Assembly: GCA_025997275.1 (NCBI GenBank)
Contig: BNUJ01000011.1
Coordinates: forward strand, 1 to 22,221
Reading direction: 5' to 3'
Source: Deferribacterales bacterium
GTDB taxonomy: Bacteria > Chrysiogenota > Deferribacteres > Deferribacterales > JAISNW01
Length of the DNA: 22,221 nt
The position numbers were made by a program, and so were the translations under genes. The notes below the pieces were generated by a model, which ran no database searches, was not told where the DNA came from, and was given only the letters and a program-made list of their open reading frames with translations. Below are positions 7,082-13,756 of the stretch, piece after piece. How positions within the stretch are numbered: the first letter of the stretch is position 1; every line of letters begins with the position of its first letter.

Positions 7082-7969
7082 CTAATATAGCTTTTTTTGG
7101 ATAGTTTCAAATAGCAACGTTTCCGCCCCATTCAATACCTCTACGTCCAGCACAGGGTATATAAAATGGCTTGCTAGCTCTTGCGGTAACTTTACGTAGT
7201 CTTTATGCGTAGTAATAATGTTATCTGCCCCTGCTAACTTTGCGGCGTTTATGGTGGCTAAAATCTCTTTTTCGGTGTAGTGGTGGTGGTCTTGGTATCT
7301 GCTATGCCCCAATACCTTTATCCCTTTAGCTCCTATTTGTTTTGCAAACTGCTCGTTGTGCGCTATCCCGCTCATTAGATATGCGCTATTGCCCAACTCC
7401 CCTGAGAACGACTTGTAGATAAAATCAACAAAAAACACCGGCTTGCCAGCGCAATGCCTCACCGCCTGCTCTGGTAGCACTGCATGTTTAGTCTTGGTAA
7501 ATACTATAATATCTGCCCGCTTTAAGCCACTGGGGAATTCACGCAAATATCCGAATGGGAATGGAAAACCTGTAGATATTGGATTATTATAGTCTAATAG
7601 CACAATATCTGCATCTCTGTGCATCTTTTTGTGCTGAAAACCGTCATCCAGTATAAAAATATCGGTATTATATCGTTCTAATGCTAGCTGAAACGACTTA
7701 TTCCTGTCTTTGCCAGTAATAACAACCGCTTTAGGGACAGATTTTGCTATCATATACGGCTCATCAGCTGCCAGCGGAGGCGTTAGATATTCTACGCCTG
7801 TGCCATCGCTGATTATATGTGTGTCATAGCCGATTTTGCCTTTATAGCCACGCGATAGGACTGCTACGCGCTTGCCTAACGAGATATATTTATTTGCTAG
7901 AAATATTGTGAACGGCGATTTGCCTGTGCCACCCATAGCGATGTTGCCGACAGATATGACCTTTGTCAT
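7082..7969 (-). CDS. lpxK: Tetraacyldisaccharide 4'-kinase LpxK, short form
   Basis: LpxK phosphorylates the 4' position of the lipid A disaccharide precursor at the inner-membrane surface. The P-loop GNIAMGGTGKSP is at 8-19, SRGY at 39-42, an ADEPYM segment at 68-73, and the family signature ILDDGFQH at 106-113, whose Asp is part of the active site. The 295 residues are short for the family. Characterised LpxK proteins carry about 40-45 residues with a membrane-anchoring helix before the P-loop, and here the P-loop begins at residue 8. The frame cannot be extended, because a TGA codon directly precedes the ATG and the iclR stop lies 15 nt upstream. The gene appears co-transcribed with iclR. 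Its presence implies LPS or a lipid A-like outer leaflet. Confidence 0.9.
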   Translation of the reverse strand: MTKVISVGNIAMGGTGKSPFTIFLANKYISLGKRVAVLSRGYKGKIGYDTHIISDGTGVEYLTPPLAADEPYMIAKSVPKAVVITGKDRNKSFQLALERYNTDIFILDDGFQHKKMHRDADIVLLDYNNPISTGFPFPFGYLREFPSGLKRADIIVFTKTKHAVLPEQAVRHCAGKPVFFVDFIYKSFSGELGNSAYLMSGIAHNEQFAKQIGAKGIKVLGHSRYQDHHHYTEKEILATINAAKLAGADNIITTHKDYVKLPQELASHFIYPVLDVEVLNGAETLLFETIQKKLY

Positions 7970-7983
7970 TCAAGGTTGTCCTA

Positions 7984-8757
7984 TTACCGCCTATATCCAA
8001 ACTTTGCAGACAACTGGTGTGCTGTGTCTAGTATCTGCGGGAGAAGCTCATCTTTTATACGCTCATCACTCATCCGCTCTACTGGTGCATTTATGCTTAC
8101 AGCTGCAATCACATCACCTATAAAGTTACGAACTGGAACGGCTAAACAGCGCACGCCGTATTCAAGTTCTTCATTATCAATGGCATAGCCAAGCTGTCTC
8201 ACCCTGCCAAGCTCCTCTGTCAGCTCGGGCAGACCGCGCAGGGTAGTATTGGTAAGTGCGCGAAATGGTGCATGGAATACCGTTTCTATCTCAGTCCCAT
8301 CAAGCCACGCCAGCTGCACTTTGCCTGATGCTGTAGCGTAGGCAGGTACAACCTTGCCTATATGTGAATACACCCGCACAGCCGCCATAGTTTCTGCCTC
8401 GCTGACGTAAACGATATTCTTCCTGTGTAGCACCGCCGTACATGCTGTCTCGCCAATATTAGCTGATAGTTCACGCAACAGCGGAAATGATGCGTCTTTG
8501 ATATTCACGTTGCTGATATATGTCTGAGACAACTGGAATGTCTTAATCCCTAGATGATAGTTGCCCGTATTGTGGTTCTTGTCTATGTAGCCAAACTTTC
8601 CAAGCGTGACGAGCAACTTATTAACATTACTGCGGGTCAAATACAGCTCGTTACATATATCAGCCACACTCTGCTCGTGTGCAGACGTGCCTAAGTATTC
8701 CAGTATGCGTGTAGCATTTGCTACCGATTGCACAGAATAATTTGATTTCTCCCTCAT
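7984..8757 (-). CDS. IclR-family transcriptional regulator
   Basis: The 257-residue protein matches the IclR layout. An N-terminal winged helix-turn-helix begins with the typical YSVQSVANATRILEYL (7-22), with the recognition helix around 40-56 (LTRSNVNKLLVTLGKFGYI). The C-terminal effector-binding domain contains YATASGKVQLAWL, GLPELTEELGRVRQLGYAIDNEELEYGVRCLAVPV and AAVSINAPVERM. Such proteins usually sense a small metabolite and repress or activate neighbouring genes and themselves. The effector cannot be read from sequence. The ATG at 8757 has no ribosome binding site, and the -10 box ends only 6 nt upstream, suggesting a leaderless mRNA. It is divergent from the EF-G-like operon and 14 nt upstream of lpxK. 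Confidence 0.92.
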   Translation of the reverse strand: MREKSNYSVQSVANATRILEYLGTSAHEQSVADICNELYLTRSNVNKLLVTLGKFGYIDKNHNTGNYHLGIKTFQLSQTYISNVNIKDASFPLLRELSANIGETACTAVLHRKNIVYVSEAETMAAVRVYSHIGKVVPAYATASGKVQLAWLDGTEIETVFHAPFRALTNTTLRGLPELTEELGRVRQLGYAIDNEELEYGVRCLAVPVRNFIGDVIAAVSINAPVERMSDERIKDELLPQILDTAHQLSAKFGYRR

Positions 8758-8763
8758 GCTAAT

Positions 8764-8792
8764 ACTATAGCATATACATTCAGCTATTGCAA
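8764..8792 (-). promoter_or_regulatory. Promoter of iclR-lpxK
   Basis: On the minus strand TTGCAA (8787-8792), a 17-bp spacer and TATAGT (8764-8769) form a good sigma-70-type promoter. The -10 box ends 6 nt before the iclR ATG. The -35 hexamer is palindromic and also serves the opposite promoter. Confidence 0.65.
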
Positions 8793-8815
8793 GATTTCCT
8801 TATTTATGCTACGAT
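8787..8815 (+). promoter_or_regulatory. Promoter of the EF-G-like operon
   Basis: TTGCAA (8787-8792), a 17-bp spacer and TACGAT (8810-8815) form the plus-strand promoter. Transcription from about 8822 would give a leader of about 22 nt holding the GAGGGGG site. It uses the same -35 bases as the iclR promoter on the other strand. Confidence 0.55.
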
Positions 8816-8843
8816 TTTGGCGTTCGGAGAGAGGGGGTTGTTT

Positions 8844-10904
8844 ATGGATATAAACAAAATACGCAACGTTACTTTTATCTCACATGGCGGTGCAGGCAAG
8901 ACCAGCCTAGTAGAGGCGGTTATTTTTGACACAGGTTATACTAGGAGTATCGGCACGTCTGCCGATGGTTCTGGGGTGATGGACTACGACCCTGTTGAAA
9001 TAGAGCGCAAGATAACAATAAACGCTAAAGTTGCTTCTGTGAACTGGAATGAGTATCTCATAAATATTATAGATACGCCCGGATATGCAAATTACCTACA
9101 TGAAACACATGTCGCTATTGCTGCAGCGGGTAGTGCGGTAGTAATCGCCTCTGCTATAACTGGCGTGAAAGCTGAAACTAAACGTGCATGGCAATATGCT
9201 GACGAGTATTCGCTCCCCCGCCTGATATTTGTCAACAAGATGGATAAAGAACATGCTGACTTCTACAGAGCAATTAGCGACGTGGAGCAGTCTTTTGGTG
9301 CGAATGTTGTGCCTCTACACCTACCAATCGGCACTGCTGATAATTTTATCGGCGTGATTGATTTGATTGGTATGCAAGCCTACATCTATCTGCCCGGCGG
9401 TGGCAAGCATAAGATAGAGCCTATCCCCGATGACATGGTTGAGCTTGCTAACAAGTATCGCAATAAGCTGGTGGAGGCAGTCAGCGAGTCTGATGATTCG
9501 TTGCTAGAAAAATATCTAGAAAATGGGCAACTTACCGACAAAGAAATTATTAGAGGCGTCCGAGAGGCTACTATCACTAAGCGTTTTGTGCCAGTACTTT
9601 GCGGCTCTGCAACTAAAAACTATGCTGTAAAACGATTGTTAGATGCTATTATAGATTTTCTGCCCTCTCCGCTAGAAGAGCCTGTGCGGATAGTAAAGGA
9701 TTTAACAAGCAAAGAAGACATGTTTATCATGCCTACTGACGAGCGGATGACTGCACATGTGTTTAAGACATTTATAGACCCTTATGTTGGTAAAATATCA
9801 TTATTCCGCGTGTTTTCAGGTTCTATAAACAACGGGTTAGAGGTGCTAAACACTACAAAACGTGAACGGGAACGCATATCCCAACTATACTTAGTGCAGG
9901 GCAAGAACACCATTGAGGTAGAGGAGGTAACCGCAGGACAGATTGCTATGGCTAGCAGACTGCGCTATACGGATACGTTTGACACTTTCTGTGATGTAGG
10001 CACGCCGATGCAGTTTGCGCCAATCGCACTGCCAGAGCCTGTAATATCGTATAGCATAATACCTAAATCAAAAGATGATGAAAACAAGGTTAGTGCTGGG
10101 CTAGGCAAGCTAAAGGAGGAAGACTGCGGTATCTCTATACGCCATGATGAGCGCACGCATGAGCTATTGCTATCAGGTATGGGGCGCATGCACATTGAAA
10201 CTACCATTGAAAAACTTGAAAAGAAATTTAATATTAAGGTAGATATGAAACTGCCCCGCGTACCATATTTAGAAACTGTCAAAAAACGTGCGTCTGGTCA
10301 GGGTAAGTATAAGAAACAGAGTGGCGGGCGCGGTCAATACGGTGACGTATGGCTGGAAATATCCCCGCTGGAACGCGGACAGGGCATCCAGTTTATTGAT
10401 GACATTGTAGGTGGCGTTGTGCCTAAAAACTTCATTCCCGCTGTGGAAAAAGGCATTAGAGAGACTGCTGCAGAGGGCGTGTTATCAGGCTATCCGATGG
10501 TTGACTTTGCAGTTAGTCTCTATGACGGCTCATACCACACGGTAGATTCGTCTGAATTAGCATTCAAAATCGCTGCGTCTATGGCTTTCAAGCGGGTAGC
10601 GACCGATGCTAAAATCGTTCTGCTTGAGCCGATAATGGATGTAGATATTTTTGTGCCCGCAGACGTTGTAGGCATTGTAATCAGCGATATAAATGCTAGA
10701 CGCGGTAAAATCGTCAACGTAGAACCACAAGCCGTTGGGCAGCATATCAGGGCGCAAGTGCCTATGGCGGAAATCCGCACTTATGCCCCTGATTTACGTA
10801 GCTTAACGGGCGGGCATGGAATGTTCACTACCGCACTAGCTTTTTACGATGAGCTACCTTCGTATTTAGTTGACAAAATTGTAGGGGAGAACGCCCCTAA
10901 ATGA
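8844..10904 (+). CDS. Elongation factor G-like translational GTPase (EF-G2/FusA2 type)
   Basis: The 686-residue protein has the five-domain EF-G architecture. G1 is SHGGAGKTS (13-21), instead of the AHIDAGKT of canonical EF-G. G3 is DTPGY (77-81) and G4 is NKMD (131-134); a CGSA G5 motif follows. The domain IV segment YDGSYHTVDSSELAFKIA and the domain V end are present, so it should still enter the ribosomal A site. In canonical EF-G the residue after DTPG is the catalytic His; here it is Tyr81, as in the EF-G-like paralogue group I know from other bacteria. It may act in translocation, recycling or a stress role; canonical fusA is presumably elsewhere. The start at 8844 is supported by GAGGGGG (8831-8837) 6 nt upstream. 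It heads an operon with three overlapping genes. Confidence 0.88.
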   Translation: MDINKIRNVTFISHGGAGKTSLVEAVIFDTGYTRSIGTSADGSGVMDYDPVEIERKITINAKVASVNWNEYLINIIDTPGYANYLHETHVAIAAAGSAVVIASAITGVKAETKRAWQYADEYSLPRLIFVNKMDKEHADFYRAISDVEQSFGANVVPLHLPIGTADNFIGVIDLIGMQAYIYLPGGGKHKIEPIPDDMVELANKYRNKLVEAVSESDDSLLEKYLENGQLTDKEIIRGVREATITKRFVPVLCGSATKNYAVKRLLDAIIDFLPSPLEEPVRIVKDLTSKEDMFIMPTDERMTAHVFKTFIDPYVGKISLFRVFSGSINNGLEVLNTTKRERERISQLYLVQGKNTIEVEEVTAGQIAMASRLRYTDTFDTFCDVGTPMQFAPIALPEPVISYSIIPKSKDDENKVSAGLGKLKEEDCGISIRHDERTHELLLSGMGRMHIETTIEKLEKKFNIKVDMKLPRVPYLETVKKRASGQGKYKKQSGGRGQYGDVWLEISPLERGQGIQFIDDIVGGVVPKNFIPAVEKGIRETAAEGVLSGYPMVDFAVSLYDGSYHTVDSSELAFKIAASMAFKRVATDAKIVLLEPIMDVDIFVPADVVGIVISDINARRGKIVNVEPQAVGQHIRAQVPMAEIRTYAPDLRSLTGGHGMFTTALAFYDELPSYLVDKIVGENAPK
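10882..10899 (+). promoter_or_regulatory. Small hairpin over the ribosome-binding region of the SPOR-like gene
   Basis: TAGGGG (10882-10887) pairs with CCCCTA (10894-10899) around a six-base loop, at the end of the EF-G-like gene and ending one base before the next ATG at 10901. It would hide the GGGGAG sequence until ribosomes finishing the upstream gene melt it, fitting translational coupling. Confidence 0.35.
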
Positions 10905-11824
10905 TAAAGATGAACCTGCTAAAGAACTACAATCTATCGCTCTCTGAAATCTATCAGCGCAAAGACATCCCTGATGATGACGAAGAAGAGCTTAGTGCAT
11001 CATCGTTAGCTCTGGAATGGGTTTCAGCATTTATAAAAACATTCGTTATGGCTACCATTATGTTCAGCATAATAGCCGTTGCTATAATACTAATATTAGA
11101 CCCGTTCTATCGCTCGCCTATACGAGCGATAAGGGCAAGCATAAGGCAAGATGAGCCATTACAGCCAGCACTCACACCTAATGCACCTAGATACGTGCAG
11201 ATACAGGTTATAAACTTCGCGCGTAGCGGGACTAACGTTGACGAAGAGCCTGATATAGAAAAACTATCCGTTATAGCGAGTATTCCCATAGTATCTAACA
11301 GCAGTAGTGTGCCTCCGCCACCACCGCAAGTGGCACCGTTACCAAATAAGCCGCTGAAGCGCATACCACCCCCTCCACCGCCCCCTAAAAAGGTTATCCC
11401 GCCGTATTCGGGACCATATACCTATTCTGTATCGCTTGCTAATGCAACTACAGATGAGTATGAGCTAATGCGGGAGCTGGCAAATTATAATAACGTAAAT
11501 ATTGAGGCGATGGAAACGTGGGTTGGTAGCGTCCCATACTGGACGCTCTATACGCCAGATGAAAATTCGGCGATTGTGGTGGACAGCAAACGCGTGAAAC
11601 TGTTAGGTAAGTTTAGGAAACAGGAGCAGGCTAGTTTATTTGCCACACGATACGGCACTGCTACGCCTATTATAGTGCAAGAGGACAGAAATATGCGACT
11701 CGTAAGCACGCGCGTGTGTTGTATGCCTATTGATAAAGCAAAGGAGTTTGCTCGTATGACGGGGATAGATGACAAGCTATTTACCATAACCCAACTTAGG
11801 GCAAAAGAGGACGACAAGAGATGA
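10901..11824 (+). CDS. Single-pass membrane protein with proline-rich spacer and SPOR-like C-terminus (FtsN/DedD-like layout)
   Basis: The 307-residue protein has an acidic N-terminal cytoplasmic part (about 1-40), one transmembrane helix (about 41-66) and a periplasmic region. A linker carries two proline runs of five (138-142) and seven (156-162) residues. The C-terminal part (about 172-300) has a pattern like SPOR peptidoglycan-binding domains: YSVSLANATTDEYELMRELA, then VKLLGKFRKQEQASLFATRY, then IIVQED. I infer a role in binding septal or denuded peptidoglycan, as in FtsN or DedD, but the similarity is by eye only. The ATG overlaps the stop of the EF-G-like gene (ATGA), and its own stop overlaps the next ATG the same way. 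Another start at 10910 (MNLLKNY) is possible. A small hairpin (10882-10899) contains the only Shine-Dalgarno-like bases. Confidence 0.6.
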   Translation: MIKMNLLKNYNLSLSEIYQRKDIPDDDEEELSASSLALEWVSAFIKTFVMATIMFSIIAVAIILILDPFYRSPIRAIRASIRQDEPLQPALTPNAPRYVQIQVINFARSGTNVDEEPDIEKLSVIASIPIVSNSSSVPPPPPQVAPLPNKPLKRIPPPPPPPKKVIPPYSGPYTYSVSLANATTDEYELMRELANYNNVNIEAMETWVGSVPYWTLYTPDENSAIVVDSKRVKLLGKFRKQEQASLFATRYGTATPIIVQEDRNMRLVSTRVCCMPIDKAKEFARMTGIDDKLFTITQLRAKEDDKR

Positions 11825-12129
11825 GAACGCCACAGGTTATCACTAGAGTTGCTCTTGTAGATGCCCTATTTGAACGCAACGGCTGGACTAAAAAAGATAT
11901 AGCCACACTTGTGAACGTGCTATTTGATGAGATAAAAAGGGCAATCCTTAAAAAAGAGGCAGTGAAAATACCGCGTTTTGGTACGTTTGAGGTGAAACTG
12001 CGTGGCAGACACATCGGCAGAAATCCGAAAACGGGGGAGGAGAAGATTATAGCTCCGCACAATGCATTGAAATTTAAACCCTCAAAACAGCTTAAAAACA
12101 GACTAAACAGCAAATCAGATGGACAATAA
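11821..12129 (+). CDS. HU/IHF-family DNA-binding protein (possibly IHF alpha)
   Basis: The 102-residue basic protein has the HU/IHF fold signature. Two N-terminal helices (VALVDALFERNGWTKKDIATLVNVLFDEIKR in sequence order across two helices) are followed by the beta-arm region with IPRFGTFEVK and GRNPKTGEE, where the conserved Pro intercalates into and bends DNA. A C-terminal KFKPSKQLKNRLN completes the fold. HU and IHF act as dimers that compact and bend DNA. The pairing with a MerR-type gene just downstream is common for ihfA in several proteobacterial groups, so IHF alpha is plausible, but HU cannot be excluded. Its ATG overlaps the preceding stop (ATGA), and an AGAGGAC stretch serves as ribosome binding site. 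Confidence 0.88.
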   Translation: MRTPQVITRVALVDALFERNGWTKKDIATLVNVLFDEIKRAILKKEAVKIPRFGTFEVKLRGRHIGRNPKTGEEKIIAPHNALKFKPSKQLKNRLNSKSDGQ

Positions 12130-12451
12130 TTACAATCAACGGACGAAGTATTATAGTATAGGCGATGTTGCACGGGATTTTAATCTGCCACCTTCCACCA
12201 TACGCCACTGGGAGAGCAAGTTTCCAGAGCTAGATACAGCTAAAACAAGTGGCGGACATAGGCGATACACCAGCGAGCAGCGGGAACTAATCAAACAAAT
12301 AAAGCAAATGCTCTACAATGAAGGTTACACCATAGAAGGGGCGCAAAGGCAACTGGCAAATGTTGCGCAATCAACTACAACCGATATAGACAAAGAAGCC
12401 ATAAAAAATGAACTAAAAGAGATATTGGGGTTGATAGAGAAACTTAACTAG
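12119..12451 (+). CDS. Small MerR-family transcriptional regulator
   Basis: The 110-residue protein has the N-terminal MerR winged helix-turn-helix: YYSIGDVARDFNLPPSTIRHWE (12-33) with the wing SGGHRRYT (40-47). A helical segment (YNEGYTIEGAQRQL) follows and then a short coiled-coil-like tail. There is no effector domain and no metal-binding cysteine set, so it resembles the short regulators found next to ihfA. It presumably dimerises and binds DNA; the target is unknown. The ATG lies 11 nt inside the end of the HU/IHF gene. It is the last gene of the operon and converges with dnaJ. Confidence 0.88.
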   Translation: MDNNYNQRTKYYSIGDVARDFNLPPSTIRHWESKFPELDTAKTSGGHRRYTSEQRELIKQIKQMLYNEGYTIEGAQRQLANVAQSTTTDIDKEAIKNELKEILGLIEKLN

Positions 12452-12486
12452 AGCAAACGGGGAGAGCAGCATTTACTCTTATTGAC

Positions 12487-12499
12487 CTAGTGTCACTAG
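12487..12499. repeat. Perfect short palindrome CTAGTG-T-CACTAG
   Basis: Six-base arms around a single T lie in the 193-bp gap between the MerR-type gene and dnaJ. It could be a protein-binding site or part of a terminator. No T-run follows it directly. Confidence 0.4.
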
Positions 12500-12561
12500 T
12501 CCCGTATTCCCCATAATTAGGCATATCAATAATGGCAACCCCTTAAAACAGAATACTGCTT

Positions 12562-12603
12562 ATTGAAAATGATTGCGTGTGTCAACATTGAAGCATTTTC
12601 AAT
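12562..12603. terminator. Inverted repeat between convergent operons, possible terminator
   Basis: ATTGAAAATG (12562-12571) and CATTTTCAAT (12594-12603) form a perfect 10-bp stem with a 22-nt loop. It lies between the ends of the convergent MerR and dnaJ genes, as expected for a shared terminator or barrier. The loop is long and no U-run follows, so termination is uncertain. Confidence 0.4.
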
Positions 12604-12644
12604 GGGTATCTATACACGTATTGGCTATATTATGCAAATCATAT

Positions 12645-13754
12645 CTACTTAAAAAGCTCTTTCATCTTCTGCCAGAGCGGTTTTTTATACATATCTTCAT
12701 TTGATATAAACGCTAAATGCTCTACCGCTTTCTTCTGTTCGGCGGTCAGCTTAGTAGGCAACATTATATTGAGTGATATTACTAGGTTGCCAGTGGAGCG
12801 TCCGCGCACGTCGGGCGCACCCTTGCCTCGTAGGGTAATAGTATCGCCCATCTGTGTTCCCGCTTTTATCTCTATCTTTTCATCTTTGCCGTCTAACATA
12901 GGTATAGTAATATTTTTGCCTAAAATAGCATCAGTGAACGATATAGGTAGCTCCAACACTAGGTCGTTCTTATAACGTTTGTAGTATTTATGCGGTTTCA
13001 CCATTATTTCTACTATTAAATCGCCAGCAGGTCCGCCATTTGCACCATCGTTGCCCTCGCCCGCAACACGTATTGACATACCCCCCTCAATACCCGCAGG
13101 CACCTTTACGATAGCCCGCTTTTCTTGTGCAATAAATCCATCGCCATGACAATCTTTACACTTCTCTTTGATAATCTTGCCCAATCCGCCACAGGTGGGA
13201 CAGGTGGTCTGGACTGCGAAAAAGCCCATTTTAGACGTGTGCATACCGCTACCATGGCATGTTGGGCAGCTTTGTGTGCCATTAGGCTCTGCACCAGTGC
13301 CGTGACACGAGTTGCAGACCTTCTGCTTGTTTATATTGAGGGTCAAATCAACGCCAAATATAGACTCTTCAAATGAGATTGTCTTGCTATAACCGATGTC
13401 GCTACCCCTGCGTGGGGCATCGGCGGCACTAGAGTGTCTGCGTCCGCCGCCACCGAACATCGTGCCGAATGCATCCCCAAACACATCGTCAAAGAAGCTG
13501 GAGTTAAAGTCAAAGCCCCCTGCACCGTTGCCGTCAAAAGTCTTGCCATACCGGTCGTATTGGGCTTTCTTTTCAGGGTCGCTCAATACTTGGTATGCAA
13601 TGTTGCAGTCTCTAAACTTCTGCTCCGCCTCTTTGTCGCCTGGGTTCTTGTCGGGGTGATATTTCATCGCAAGAGCACGATAAGCCTTTTTCAGCTCCGC
13701 CGCAGACACATCACGCCCGACACCCAACACCTCATAGTAGTCTATTGAAGCCAT
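12645..13754 (-). CDS. dnaJ: Chaperone protein DnaJ (type I Hsp40)
   Basis: DnaJ delivers unfolded clients to DnaK and stimulates its ATPase. The 369 residues hold the J domain with HPD at 33-35, a Gly/Phe-rich region (about 73-104), four CxxCxGxG zinc repeats at 147-154, 163-170, 185-192 and 199-206, and the C-terminal substrate-binding domains. All key residues are present. The ATG lies 2 nt after the dnaK stop, so translation is probably coupled. It is the last gene of the hrcA-grpE-dnaK-dnaJ operon and under CIRCE control through the distal promoter. Confidence 0.97.
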   Translation of the reverse strand: MASIDYYEVLGVGRDVSAAELKKAYRALAMKYHPDKNPGDKEAEQKFRDCNIAYQVLSDPEKKAQYDRYGKTFDGNGAGGFDFNSSFFDDVFGDAFGTMFGGGGRRHSSAADAPRRGSDIGYSKTISFEESIFGVDLTLNINKQKVCNSCHGTGAEPNGTQSCPTCHGSGMHTSKMGFFAVQTTCPTCGGLGKIIKEKCKDCHGDGFIAQEKRAIVKVPAGIEGGMSIRVAGEGNDGANGGPAGDLIVEIMVKPHKYYKRYKNDLVLELPISFTDAILGKNITIPMLDGKDEKIEIKAGTQMGDTITLRGKGAPDVRGRSTGNLVISLNIMLPTKLTAEQKKAVEHLAFISNEDMYKKPLWQKMKELFK

Positions 13755-13756
13755 CG

